Assembly (NCBI RefSeq): GCF_035046505.1
Contig: NC_089822.1
Coordinates: forward strand, 97,782,659 to 97,846,658
Reading direction: 5' to 3'
From: Tiliqua scincoides
Taxonomy: Eukaryota > Chordata > Lepidosauria > Squamata > Scincidae
Length of the DNA: 64,000 nucleotides
Under the pieces are notes generated by a model that was not told where the DNA came from, searched no databases, and worked only from the letters and a program-made list of their open reading frames with translations. Made by a program: the position numbers and the translations under genes. The first letter of the stretch is position 1. Each line of letters opens with the position of its first letter. Below are positions 33,832 through 45,002 of the stretch, in pieces.

Positions 33832-34442
33832 CAGCCCAATTCTGAGCTGCCTGGGGTGCCCAGCGTCGGCGGCACCGAGAACAGCTGCTGCCGGATCCTG
33901 CGCGCCTTGGGTTACAGCGGACGGCACCTTTAGTCCCTTTCTCCCCTTTCTTCGTCCCCTTTTGTCCCCTTCTTCCAGGTAATGGAAGCAGCCCCGCAAT
34001 GGGGCTACTCACTTTACCACAGACCAAAAGGGCAAGGTGCAGAGCTCTGAGCCCTGTGCAAACGCCTTGGATCTGGTGGAGCGGAGCTCCACGAACCCAC
34101 CTCCCTCCCTCCCCCAGCATGCCTCCTGCCTGCCCCCCTCCCCACCCCGCCTCCCCGTCACGCCTCCCCCACCCTCTTTCCACCCCACGCCGGCCTCCCC
34201 CTCACCAGAACGCCTCCTCCCCACCCCCCTCCCCACCTCTGCTTACCATGCTGCGGCTCAGCGGTCCATGAGACCGCCGAGCGGTGGACGCTGGACACCC
34301 GCACTGTGCTAGCCCAGCACTGGCTGGCACTGGGCTAACATGGGCGGTAGCCCGGCGGTAAGGCTCGCCAACGTGCCTTACGGCACATTTGCAACAGTGC
34401 GCGGCAGCACGGAGCTGCGGCACCGAGCCCAGGATTGGGCTC
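33832..34442. mobile_element. GC-rich family D2 element (~610 bp)
   Basis: The tips are GCCCAATTCTGAGC and 'cccaggattgggctc'. The shared motif 'ttacggcacatttgcaa' is near 34377. A C-rich, CpG-bearing middle ('cctcccc' tracts) imitates a CpG island. Overlapping Pro/Gly/Arg-rich frames on both strands are by-products of base composition. Confidence 0.65.
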
Positions 34443-34554
34443 TAAATTGGTTTCTGTACCACAGGACAGTTGAGTATTTCATTTCTGAAAAATATAAAAT
34501 GTCTAGGGAGCACAAGAAAAATGGATTAGAAAAATCTAATTAAAAAGATTAGAA

Positions 34555-34620
34555 AAATTGAACTTTTTTTTGAAAAGCTGTATATAAATACTGTTGATGA
34601 TGATGATGATGATGATGATG
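34555..34620 (+). mobile_element. Tail of a tRNA-type SINE ending in (ATG)n
   Basis: 'gctgtatataaatactgttg' followed by an ATG-type triplet run (34593-34620) parallels the 3' end of the SINE at 35803 ('gcagtatataaatacctgtt' then TTG triplets). Only the tail is left. Confidence 0.55.
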
Positions 34621-35617
34621 AAAGGATTTTGTGTCACCTGCTATTGGACTTGTGCTACTATAGTTGCTGTAGTTATTATGAAGTATTAAAAGGTAACCAC
34701 AAGAAATGCTCTTAAAATACACTGTACTTTTGCAAGTTCTTTGCATTCAAGGTTAAAATGACACAATTACAAGGTATTTTAAGAGGATCTGTTGCGGTCA
34801 CTTCTTTAAATCCAAAAAAGGAGCCTTAAATTCTTGTTGAGAATCAATGAAATCTGATACGGTGCACCTGCGTGCGTGAGCTGTTGTGGGGGTGGAAACA
34901 CCACAAAGCCACAAAACACCCATCAATGTCACAGAGAACTTATTGGTCATTCAGCTGGAACTGCAGCTGTTATGCAGCCAGTCACCTGCTGGTGGTGAGC
35001 ATGGTGAGTTTGCAGTACTGAGGTCGAGGGAGAATAATGTCTCCTATGTTTGACTACTATGTTGTTGCACTTTCACTGTGGTATTTATGGCAAAAAAAGA
35101 CCATAGAGATACACAAAGCTTCTTAGTAGGAAAAAGAAAATGTGTACAGCAACAACATGGTACAGACCTCCAAAGGTGCAAGCATTTTTACCTCACCCGA
35201 TCAATTAGAGGGAAATCTGGTGGTGTGGACACAGTCTTAGCCCTATATTCATTTACAGAGAAGTACATTCCACTCACTGACTTCAACAGAACTTACTACT
35301 AAGAAAGAGGTGCAATTATGGCAGCCATTGTGTTGTGTCACAAGAACTGTGGTCCTGGATCAGACCAGGGGGCAAGGAGGTGGCTGGACGGGGAGGATCT
35401 AGGCAGCAAAAGCACATGCTGGATCCTATCGACCATTTTCCAATTCCACCTCCTTCCTCTCCTTGCGTCCATATGCCAGCTACATAGCTGGTGTGAATCC
35501 GAGGAGACCCATGGATGGCCAGAAAGCCTACCAAAGGGTAATTTTAAAAGTGTTTACTATTCTAGGCCATCGTCTTTCCCAAGGGCTACCTGAGAGTATG
35601 TAGATCATGTTACAGTA
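34621..35617. other. Unassigned sequence
   Basis: About 1 kb with no recognised gene or repeat. Confidence 0.4.
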
Positions 35618-35703
35618 AGGCTGTAATCCTATGCAAATTTACCTGGGGGTAAGTCTGACTGAACATAGTGTGACTTACCTCTAAGGGAATATGCATAGGC
35701 TTC
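35618..35703. repeat. Family E palindromic repeat
   Basis: 'aggctgtaatcctatgcaaa', 'tgggggtaagtctgact' and 'atatgcataggcttct' outline a complete, somewhat diverged unit. A short 'tatgcattcctattagaatg' duplication follows at 35715-35765. Confidence 0.65.
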
Positions 35704-35802
35704 TAATAGGAATATGCATTCCTATTAGAATGCATTAGAATTCCTATGCATTCCTAGGAATATGCATAGAACTCTAATATACTTTTAATATTCATTTTGG
35801 CA

Positions 35803-36135
35803 GGAGTTCTGGTCTAGAGGGTAGAGCCTCCGTCTGCCTGAAGATAACATCCACAAGGTCGCCAGTTCGAGGCCACCGGCACCGTGCGACCTTGGAGCAG
35901 CTGACAAGCTGAAGCCGAGCTATTTCCATCTGCTCTGAGCGTGGGAGGATGGAGGCCAGAATGTGAAGCCAGATCGGAATGAAACACCTTGAATGTAGTG
36001 GTTCTTGAAAGAAAGAACCTTATTTCAAATTGTAAAAATCCCTATTTAATAAGGGATTTAAATAAAAGACTGCCTATGTAAACCGCCTTGAATAAAGTCT
36101 TGAATAAAGACCAAGAAAGGCAGTATATAAATACC

Positions 36136-36193
<58 letters not shown>
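35803..36193 (+). mobile_element. tRNA-derived SINE (Sauria-type), near full length
   Basis: It starts GGAGTTCTGGTCTAGAGGGT. A box-A-like TAGAGGGTAGAGC is near 35815, and a box-B-like AGTTCGAGGCC is near 35864. The unrelated middle contains 'gtgggaggatggaggccaga'. The 3' domain 'accgccttgaataaagtct' leads to 'aaggcagtatataaatacc', and the copy ends in a TTG run. Both polymerase III boxes look intact. Confidence 0.88.
36136..36192 (+). repeat. (TTG)n run at the SINE tail
   Basis: About 19 triplets forming the 3' tail of the SINE. Such tails are produced by slippage during reverse transcription or after insertion. Confidence 0.95.
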
Positions 36194-37071
36194 ATATACG
36201 TAGAACTTTTCTAAGCCTATAGGCTGAACCTGTTTGAGAAACTAGACCCAATTTGGTTGAACATGACTTGCCTGGATGAGGAGGGGTGGAGAGAATACTT
36301 CCTGAACAATCCTCAAATGTTTGTTCAGCACACAAACCATTGGGAAGGTACTAAATGCTACGGTTTCTTACCCTGAAGCACATTGCTCTGGTAAGATCTC
36401 AACTTCCCTGTTTAAAACATCTTCCCTTGTACTTTTTGTTTAAACCTGCATTTTTACCAGCTAACAGCATTTCGTCATTCAGACACTTGAGCGAGTGTGG
36501 TGAGTGCCTTAGTCATCCAGTTCCTAGAATTCCAAGTCCTGAGGGCATCCAGTGCATCCTGCCAACTCGGAAACCCTACTCTTTTCAGTTGGACTCACTT
36601 CAGACTAAACAGGCTTAGGGTTGCTCTGTTCGTGAACTAAGGTATTGGATGTTCCGATGTTCATAAAAGCATGCGCTACAGCTCTGAGACTGTTCTACTA
36701 CAGAATTCAGTTGGGAGTTCTGTTTTTCTTTATAAGTTCCTCATCGAAGGTAAAAAGAATAAAAATAAAACTCTCCACTAGCACATCCAAGGGAAACCTA
36801 ACATAGAATTATTTTCCTTGATTCCTTAGCTTTTCTCTGACAGGAAGCTATTGACACAAGGGAGCATTCAGCCATAATATGCCTCACCTGCATTTGGAAG
36901 TGATCCCATCCCAGGAAGACTATACCACATACTTTTTTCTGAACATGTAGATAAGCTCTTTATCCTTTTCAAACATGGGTAACTATTGACTAAGGTTGAA
37001 CACAACACTCCATCTCTGCCGTTTGCATGGGCATCTGCATGTATCTGTCCCATTTAGAAAGGCCTAATAAG
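36194..37071. other. Unassigned sequence
   Basis: No feature recognised. Confidence 0.35.
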
Positions 37072-37427
37072 TAGTGTTTCTCAAACTGTGGATCGGTACC
37101 CACTAGGTGGGTTGTGAGCCAATTTCAGGTGGGTCGCCATTCATTTCAGTATTTTATTTTTAATATATTTGACTTGGTGTGATGTGGTGGTATGTGACTG
37201 CATTTGGGGAAATGTCACAGATTTGTACTTTTAATGAAGATCCTTTTTAACAATGATAGTAAATAGGACTTCCTCCTGGGTAAGTGTGGGTAGGATTACA
37301 GCCTAGGGTCGTTAAAAATTTTCCTGCTTGATTATGTCACTTCCACCCATGACATCACTTCTGGTTGGTCCTGACAGATTCTCATTCTAAAAAGTGGGTC
37401 CCGGTGCTAAAGGAGTGAGAACCACTA
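37072..37427 (+). mobile_element. hAT-like MITE, family A
   Basis: It starts TAGTGTTTCTCAAACTGTGG and ends GTGAGAACCACTA, one substitution away from the canonical tip at each end. The interior is as in the other copies. Confidence 0.85.
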
Positions 37428-37557
37428 AATTACAGCATTGAACTTTGGCATGGGAAATAGAAATTTCTTAAATAAATAAATAAACTTGTCCAGGTCAAAC
37501 AAAAAAAAATTCTTCAACCCCGGATGCATGACCTTGTATCTATAGCTCAGCCCTAAG

Positions 37558-37722
37558 CAGGGTGGCTAACTCTGACCAGAGATATTCATGGAGATTTTTT
37601 TCCAACCCAATGTAATGTTCAACATTCTGAGAGTCCTTAAAATCCCCAATGCATTGCATTCACTAGTCACTCGGAGACTGATTCTGATGTCTCCAGGCCA
37701 ATCCTGGAGGGTTAGCAACCCT
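37558..37722 (+). mobile_element. Short repeat with 'ggttagcaaccct' end, copy 1
   Basis: It contains 'gagagtccttaaaatcccca', 'cattcactagtcactcggag', 'tctccaggccaatcctggag' and the end 'ggttagcaaccct'; the other end is 'agggtggctaac'. The ends are inverted (AGGGTNGCTAAC). The order matches 41107-41310. The family resembles the amniote repeat whose tip reads GGGTTGCCAACCCTCC. Confidence 0.6.
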
Positions 37723-38550
37723 ACTCGTAAGCATGTTTACTTGAAAGTAATTGCCAGTGGAGGTAGAATAACAGGTTACAAGTGAAGTCACGTACTATAA
37801 CCTGGATCACCACCAGTTCTAAAAAACAAGCAACAGGGAAGTGAGGGCTGAACCCTTTCTCACCTGCCATTTTCCCCCTGCAGCTCCCCTCTGCCTCTGC
37901 TCCCCTTCCAGTTTTAGATTGATAACTCTTGTAAAGTTGCATTCCATATAGCAAGAAAGGAATGACTGGCAAGAAATAAATGTGAGGGACAAGTGTTAAG
38001 CGCCCACTTCTCCTCAATCCTTCTTCAGATTACTTCCCCCTGTGCCAAAGCTGCTTTTTCCCCAAAAGAAGTGGCTATGTAGTCACTGAGGTTAGCAAAC
38101 CTTACTCCTGCGGAATTGCACACAGGACTGTCATTCTGTGTCTCTGAAAGATTGTTTAAGTTCATCCAGCACCAGTTTCCAGCCCTTCCTTGTAAGAACA
38201 ATGCCTCCTGTGTCTTGGGTGCACATTTTAATAAGCTAGTTTCTGCTGGTAAGTAGCACTGGCATCATCTGATCCTTGCTGTTCGGTGATCACTGTACAC
38301 ACTGCACACATAGTTTGATTGTATCCTGTTCTGTTGGGGATGCCTCTTTCATGAGTCAGTGAAGAAGTTTTATATTGTCTTCCAGTCTTAAATAATAAAC
38401 ACTTCAGGAGGGCTCATGAAGTTTAAGGAACAGCCTGAGTGGTTTGCCAGGTGGCCAAGTGACTTGAAAAACACCTGAGTTTGTTTCTTGTGCCTTTTAA
38501 CAGCAGTTTGATCTGCAGAAATCCGAGAGGTGAACCTTTTCATATGTCAG
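37723..38550. other. Unassigned sequence
   Basis: No feature recognised. Confidence 0.35.
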
Positions 38551-38976
38551 CCAGTCCAATCCTAACCACCCTGGTGCTGCCGGGTGCAGTGTCACTAAAA
38601 GGACTACTGCTATGGCCTTATGGAGGCAGCCAGTGGTCTCCTTGGGGGAAGGGGGCATTTGTAAGGGCACAGGCCCTGCAATGGGGCTACTTGAGTGCAC
38701 AACCCAACACAGAGTATAGGATAGGATCTGGCAGAGGAGGCCTCTGCTGGTCTCTCCCCCTGCCTAACCCTCCCCCCATCCTGGAATGGCCTCCCCAGCC
38801 CCCAAAAGCCAAACTACCACCTGGTGGTGCAATTTCCTTCTGGCTGGCATCCTCCTGGCACAAGCCCAGCACCAGCGCTCCCTCCTCCCTACTCCTCTGT
38901 GCCATAAACATGCTTTACGGCACATTTACAACACCTAGCACTGGCACTGGAACTACTGGCCCATAGGATTGGGCCC
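38551..38976. mobile_element. GC-rich family D2 element (~425 bp)
   Basis: The left tip is 'cagtccaatcctaacc' and the right 'cataggattgggccc'. The shared motif 'tttacggcacatttacaac' is near 38912. A 161-codon frame across it is fortuitous. Confidence 0.65.
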
Positions 38977-39055
38977 TAAGCCCCACTGTGTGCCATGGGA
39001 CTTACTCCAGGGTGGCATGGGTTGGCTTGCCCTGTCCAACTATAATCCTGTGGGT
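38977..39055. repeat. Degenerate family E unit
   Basis: 'agccccactgtgtgccatgg', 'gacttactcc' and 'ataatcctgtgggtgctta' suggest one diverged unit next to the family D2 end. Confidence 0.4.
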
Positions 39056-40411
39056 GCTTACTTGGGACTAAATGCATGGAACTCAATGATTCTTCATGGA
39101 ATTGTGATGGAAGGTCTAGCAATGGCTACTCACTGGATCTCTGAATGCTGGCCCCCTAATTATGTTTCTGGGGGAGGCACCAATTAATGCTTCCAGCTCT
39201 ATTGTCCACTAAGTATACATAGAACTAGGTAGTAAAATGTTTATATGTCATGTTATATATTTACAATGACAAACGGCGATTCATTTGGACGCTTGTCCCC
39301 ATAATAGTATCACAGGTTGATAAACATTAAGAGTCAAAAGCACTGTGATTTCAACCCCTTCAGCCTTCTTTGCCAGCATCAGAAAATTGCCCCAGTACCA
39401 GAGGTCCTCTAAGCCCTACCCTTCTCCAACAGCATGATCTCAGCCAGTATCCATTTTCTTTGCCATGCTCATCAGTTATACATTAATGGTCTGTTTTGTG
39501 CTGAGCATTAACAGACGGCTGGCTTAATTACATTTGCATGTTTGTTTGGCAGTTGGTGTGCAGTTTTGAATCTGTTTCTGGACCTTTTCTGTAGCTGTCC
39601 TCCATTTATTTATTTATTTACGTTGCACTGTGAAAAACAGTAGTTTGCATGGATGAGAAAAGGCAGCTGATCCCATCAATGTTTTTGTCTTATAGTGAGA
39701 AGGAGGGAGGGAGCATGCTTTCATCCCTTTATCCTGCTGATTTTTCTCTCCAAAAGAAATACGTATATTCAAAGTGTTCTTGCTGGAATGGGGAAGCTGC
39801 AATCTCCCATAAAGGCTTTCTTCCTCTGGTCAGTGCTTGGGGACCAGACTGTCATTTAGTCTACAAAGAAAACTAATAGCTGGCAGAACGAATATATTCC
39901 TTTAAGAAGCGGATGTGTTTTGTATAATCTTTTTTCAAGGGAATCTTCTGATCCAGAACAGTTCCCTACATAGGCTTTAACCAAATGAAGCCTGGTTGTT
40001 TCCCCCCTCATTTCGGCTGTCTATGCCACAGAAGTGAGTGCGTCAGATCATGCATGCAGCATTGGGTCATGCAGGTCACTAACCACATGGGGCTGGTTTG
40101 AGCACTAAAGTATCATCTGAACTACTCGTTGTGATTGTACAACTTTGACCTTTCAGTTTATTATCACCTACCTACACATAGGTCAACAAGGCCTCTTATG
40201 ATGTACTTCTCTCACCGGAAAAGAAGAAAACACGCACACATCACAGGCATAACAATACCACAGACACATTGATTTTGCCATGGCATACATTTCCTACCCA
40301 AATCAGTATTAAGCATTGGGATAAAAAAATACACGCATGCCAGTTTTCTTTAAAAAAGAGAAGTACCCAAAGATGCTTGAAAATAGCTCAGATGACCTGT
40401 GCATGAGCTTT
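39056..40411. other. Unassigned sequence
   Basis: About 1.35 kb, AT-leaning, with a (TTTA)n stretch at 39606. No gene or repeat recognised. Confidence 0.4.
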
Positions 40412-40917
40412 ACAGTGCAATCCTATCTTGCGCTGGAACAGGCAGGCCAGGAGGGGCCTGAAGTGGCTCAGCCGGAGGCAAGGGGAAATTCTTCCTCTTA
40501 TCCCTTGGTAAGCACCACAGCCCCAACGGGTCTCCTTGGACTTGCAGCATAAGTTCAAGGAGAGCGAAGCGGCTTGCAGCCACTCCACGCTGCTCAGGGA
40601 ATGGGGTTGGGATCTGGCATAACAGCTGGGTCCCAGTCCCGCCTCCCACTCCTACCCATTTGCTCCCAGAACTGTCCTGGAACACCTCCCTCCCGCCTCC
40701 TCCCTGCCTTCCCCAGACCCTTGTATTGGCCACGCTCAGCTGTTGCAACCCTCCCTGCCCGAGTCAGTGCGGAGGCTGAATTCAGGCTGGTGTGTGTCCC
40801 TGTGCTGACCCAGCTGACTCTTGAGGAGGTGCAAACATGCTTTATGGCATGTTTGCAACCCTCCTGGGCTGGTGCAAGGGACTTGCACTGGCCCAAGGTG
40901 TAGTCAGGATTGCGCCC
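40412..40917. mobile_element. GC-rich family D2 element (~505 bp)
   Basis: The left tip is 'cagtgcaatcctatcttgcg' and the right 'gtcaggattgcgccc'. The motif here is 'tttatggcatgtttgcaacc' near 40841. The stretch 'ctcctgggctggtgcaagg' before the end is identical in wording to the copy at 33004, making these two the closest pair. Confidence 0.7.
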
Positions 40918-41106
40918 TTAAGTATACAGCGCCTTGCTAATGTTACTCAAAGACACAACCTTTCCCTCCCTATTTGCACCGTGGAAAACAGCTGCCTGTT
41001 GTATTCAGTTAATTGCTAGTAGCAATTTTCGTTCCGTTTATTTGTGTTGCTAGGGGGTATTGCATGTCAACACATTTTGTGCAAAGACAACACTTGGGAC
41101 TGGACT

Positions 41107-41310
41107 GAATCCTTTTGTGTAGGGTTTCTGACTGATGCTATTCCGGGATATTTTTCTTTCCATCCTGATATAATGTTGGATATTCCAGGAGTCCTTCTTA
41201 AAACCTCCAGGACTGCATTCAGCAGTCACTTGGAGATTGATGCAGACTCTTGGAGACTCCAGAACTTGGAGACTCCAACTCCTCTTAGAGGATTGTCAGC
41301 CTTACTTGTG
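41107..41310 (+). mobile_element. Short repeat related to 37558-37722, copy 2
   Basis: 'tgatataatgttggatattc', 'aggagtccttcttaaaacct', 'cattcagcagtcacttggag' and 'ggattgtcagccttact' parallel copy 1 in order. 'ttggagactccagaacttgg' is partly duplicated internally. Confidence 0.55.
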
Positions 41311-41429
41311 GGTTTCAAGGAAGACAGTTTCTGTGGGTGGTGATTTGTGAAATGCTAGCCCAAAGCTCATTTCGGGGTGCAGTGGCACTCAAACATAGTT
41401 CCTTATCCATGCAGCTCTTTGTGTGGAAT

Positions 41430-41736
41430 TGTATTGGCAACCTTCAGTCTCGAAAGACTATGGTATCGCGCTCTGAAAGGTGGTTCTGGCACAGCGTCTA
41501 GTGTGGCTGAAAAGGCCAATCCGGGAGTGACAATCCCTTCCACACCGGGAGCAAGTGCAGTCTGTCCCTGGTCTGTCTCCCTGGCTATGGGCCTTCCTAC
41601 TTTGCCTCTTAGCCTCAGACTGTTGGCAAAGTGTCTCTTCAAACTGGGAAAGGCCATGCTGCACAGCCTGCCTCCAAGCGGGCCACTCAGAGGCCAGGGT
41701 TTCCCACTTGTTGAGGTCCATCCCTAAGGCCTTCAG
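41430..41736 (-). mobile_element. 3' ~307 bp of the zinc-finger LINE
   Basis: The minus strand encodes LKALGMDLNKWETLASEWPAWR and the finger CTCSRCGRDCHS...HTRRC, with one frame open. The 3' tail is 'gactgaaggttgccaatac'. Its 5' break falls at TCTGAAGGCC, within a base of the break in the copy at 62627. No clear target duplication was seen. Confidence 0.92.
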
Positions 41737-42147
41737 AGAACCAAAAACTAACTTTGGCAACTTTGGAAAAGGGTGTCAAACTCAGGTGTGGCTCAGACTG
41801 CAAAATGTGCCAGATATAGCCTTAATACCAAACTGAGGTCATGGGTAAGAAATCTGGAGTGCCAATGGAAAGCAGGATTCTGGAAACAATCTTTCAGAGC
41901 AGCAGTGACAGCAAAGAACACATCTGGAGCAGACAACGATTAGCTTAGACTCAGAATCAGAAAAACTGTGTTTCTTCTGAACTGTCAAGTAGACACAGAT
42001 GAGCAGGCTCTTCCTATAGCTCCAGATGTATATGGAAATAGCACACCCCATGCCCATGGAGCAATAGAAGAAAAGGCAGAATGACTTCAGCTGCACAGCC
42101 CACTGATCATATTATGCATGCAGTAGGCAAAAGTGGTGATGGGGACA
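41737..42147. other. Unassigned sequence
   Basis: Nothing recognised. Confidence 0.35.
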
Positions 42148-42356
42148 GTGGCGGACTTACTCTGCCCTGCTCCCGGGGCAAAGGTCCACAATGCCACTCC
42201 CACGTGCGTGAAGCCGTCCTCTACCTTCTAAGCATGTAGAAGAAGCTTAGAAGCTTAGAAGTGAAGTCCGCAACTGTGAAACTGACTGGGGAAGCCTTCT
42301 AAAGCTTCCCCGTAGTCTTCCCCATGGGGCATTTGCCCAGCGCTAGGTCTGTTGCT
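42148..42356. mobile_element. Possible short MITE with CAGTGGCGGA-type end
   Basis: The left end is CAGTGGCGGACTTACTCTGC. The right end, reverse-complemented, reads CAGCAACAGACCTAGCGCTG and pairs only loosely. An internal 'agcttagaagcttagaag' duplication is present. The assignment is weak. Confidence 0.3.
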
Positions 42357-43865
42357 GGACTGGGATATCATGAGCAACAGTCATGGAAAAGAGAGTTCAT
42401 AAACCTACAGCCTCTTCACAAGAGAGCCTCAAGAGATTGTAGCTCCAAGAAGAGAGAGTTTACAGTCTACATGTCAACTGTATGGCAAAATGGTGAGTAG
42501 AGGGGAGGAATGTCAGAAGCAAGGGAAATACAGAAAATACATGCACAAATATGGTGATATGAACTTAGAATTAGTTTTAGGAGGACTTGAGTACTAAGGG
42601 GTTGGGGCAATGTCTTCATGGAAGGAGTTGACTTTGAGCAAGGTGTCCCAAGATGTCCTGATGCCTGAGGTGGCATGCCAAATACTACTACGCCTTACTC
42701 AAGGAAGTGCCAGCCTCTGCTCCTCCCACTCTCCAGTGTCTAGTTCAGCCATTCCCTTCCTCTCTGTCCCCCTCTTCCTTTTCCAATCCAGGAAGTGGAA
42801 AGAGAAGAAGCAGTGGAGGAAGTAGGCAGAGATGGGTCGTGTGTCCCCCCCGACCAAGCTGCTGCCTGAGGCGACTGCTTCATGGATAGGCTTGCCCTAA
42901 CTTGGAAGCATAGAGAGAGCAGATGGAGCAGTGAGGGATGATGAGTGGAGTCATTGAAGGCAGCAGTATATGTTTGGTGATGTCTCTCTTTTTTCAAACT
43001 GGGAGTCCGGCAAACCGTCCATTCAGGGGGAGAATCAGCTGTAAATTGTCCTTGAGGGATTGCACAATGGAACAGAACAGGCTGTGACATCAACTCTCAT
43101 TCCTCCTACGCACCAGCAACCCTGAAATCTGGGTTTTATTAAATTATTAAACATGGGTCTGGTTTGCAAAATGCGCTTGAGTGAGGCATGGAGAACAGAT
43201 TGCTGTTCAATATATGGCAAGGAAGGTTTTCAGAAATAGTATCTAAAAGGATATTCAAACTGACCATGGAATTTAAACCCTTAATACTGAGTGGTGTTTG
43301 GTGTTTTGCTTAGGGGAAATTAAGAATTCCTAAGGATCCCAGTTTGCTCCATATCTTGTCCCTCGAAGCCTCCATCCTTTGCTGAACTGCCTCTCTGTTT
43401 AGATGCGACTGGCCCAGCCTGGAGATACTCCTCCCCCCTCCCACCCTCTTCCCCAGGGATTTGGGTTCTGCCTCTGCAGTGCTCCTAACCTCTGCCAGCC
43501 GAGGGAATGAGAATGAATTATAGATCACCACTAATTGCCTATGTGTGAATGTTGTTCCCTAGGCACTGCAGCCTTCCTCGAACTTCTCGAATAAGAGAAC
43601 ATCAGTGACAAAGCACTTCTATGACTTCACGCCATTCGCAGAGGGACTTGAATGTAGTGAAAAATTGGGGGGGGGGGCGACGACTCTACAGGATTGAAAC
43701 ATAAGCAATCAGCATACCAACTGCACAGGCTGTTTCTTGTGTTGTGCTTGACTCCTGGCCCACTGAAGCCTAACACAGGGGTGTGTGTGCATTGAGGGAA
43801 GAAACTACCCCTTCCCTAGCAACAGTGTTGGCCCGTTCATGGGGTCAACTGAGGCAGTTGCCTCA
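42357..43865. other. Unassigned sequence
   Basis: About 1.5 kb. Overlapping frames of up to 117 codons near 42700-43090 on both strands are not recognised and lack exon signals. Confidence 0.4.
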
Positions 43866-44043
43866 GGGCCCAGTCATATCCTATCCAACTTTCCAGCTCT
43901 GGTTTAGCCACAGTGCAGCCCCATGTTACAAATACATGTTCCCAGAACTTGAGGCCCAAGTGATTGCCCCCCACCACAGGATGCAGTGTAAACCCTATTG
44001 GCACAACTGCACCAGCAGTGCAAAATTGGATAGGATTGGGCCC
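43866..44043 (+). mobile_element. Family D MITE with TCA target duplication
   Basis: It begins GGGCCCAGTCATATCC and ends GGATAGGATTGGGCCC. TCA flanks both sides (43863-43865 and 44044-44046). Confidence 0.9.
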
Positions 44044-44170
44044 TCAGGCAGTAGGCTGGTAGGTGATGCTCACATTGGTCCACCCACTTGCCTCCATTGT
44101 ACCTTCTCTTCCATCTTGCATTAGAAAAGGAGGGGAATGGAGTGGAAAAGTGAGGAGGAGAGAAGAGAGA

Positions 44171-44275
44171 TCTGGTGTGCTCCCTGGGGCATTTGGTGGG
44201 CCACTGTGAGATACAGGAAGCTGGACTAGATGGGCCTATGGCCTGATCCAGTGGGGCTGTTCTTACGTTCTTATG
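44171..44275 (+). mobile_element. CR1 LINE, last ~105 bp
   Basis: It starts 'tctggtgtgctccctggggc' and ends 'gttcttacgttcttatg'. This is only the 3' untranslated end, lying between two family D MITEs. Confidence 0.9.
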
Positions 44276-44402
44276 AGGTGGCCTGGAGTGGCTATCTCTT
44301 CCACAGCATCTCCCTTATCCTTTTCCAATACTGGAAGTGGGAGGAGCAGAGGCTGGCATGTCATCAGGTAAAGGTGGAAGTGGCATTTGACGTGCTGCCT
44401 CA

Positions 44403-44581
44403 GGGCCCAGTCCTATCCAACTTTCTAGCACTGGTGCAGCCACAATGCAGCCCCGAGGTAAGGGAACAAACATTTCCTTACCTTGAGGAGGCCTCTGTGA
44501 CTGCCTCCTCACCACAGAATGCAGTGCATGCTTTATTATCACGGCTACACTGGAACTGGAAAATTGGATAGGATTGGGCCC
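44403..44581 (+). mobile_element. Family D MITE
   Basis: It begins GGGCCCAGTCCTATCCAAC and ends GATAGGATTGGGCCC. Flanking triplets are TCA and TAA. It has the same orientation as the copy at 43866, 0.5 kb away, and both have 'gcctcagggcccag' at the left junction. Confidence 0.9.
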
Positions 44582-44653
44582 TAAGGCATGAGGAGGTCTT
44601 GGGCCAACCCTGCCTGGCAACCATTTGCCTCTCGTGAAGCTCATCCTATGGAT

Positions 44654-45002
44654 TGAATATTTCCCAAACTGTAGGTCGGGACCCACTTAAGTGGGTCGCG
44701 AGTCAATTTCAGATAGGTCCCCATTCATTACAATATTTTATTTTTTTAGACTTGATGCTCCCATGGTATGTGACTGCATTTGGGGAAATGTGACAGACCT
44801 GTACTTTTAACAGTCTACTATTTATATGCTTTTAACAATGATAGTCAATGGGGCTTACTCACAGGTAAGTGTGAATAGGGTTGCAGCCTAGGATTTTCCT
44901 GCTTCATGATGTAACTTCCGTTCATGACCTCACTTCCAGTGGGTCCTGACAGATTCTCATTCTAAAAAGTGGGTCCCGGTGTGAAATGTGTGAGAACCAC
45001 TG
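44654..45002 (+). mobile_element. hAT-like MITE, family A
   Basis: The left end is decayed (GAATATTTCCCAAACTG). The right end is GTGAGAACCACTG. The interior contains 'gtcaatggggcttactcaca' (the family E half) and 'tctaaaaagtgggtcccggt'. Confidence 0.85.

Noticed and set aside
33832-34442. A CpG island promoter with Pro/Arg-rich exons
   Set aside because: The GC-rich tract is inside a repeat with tips and a motif shared by three other segments in the window.
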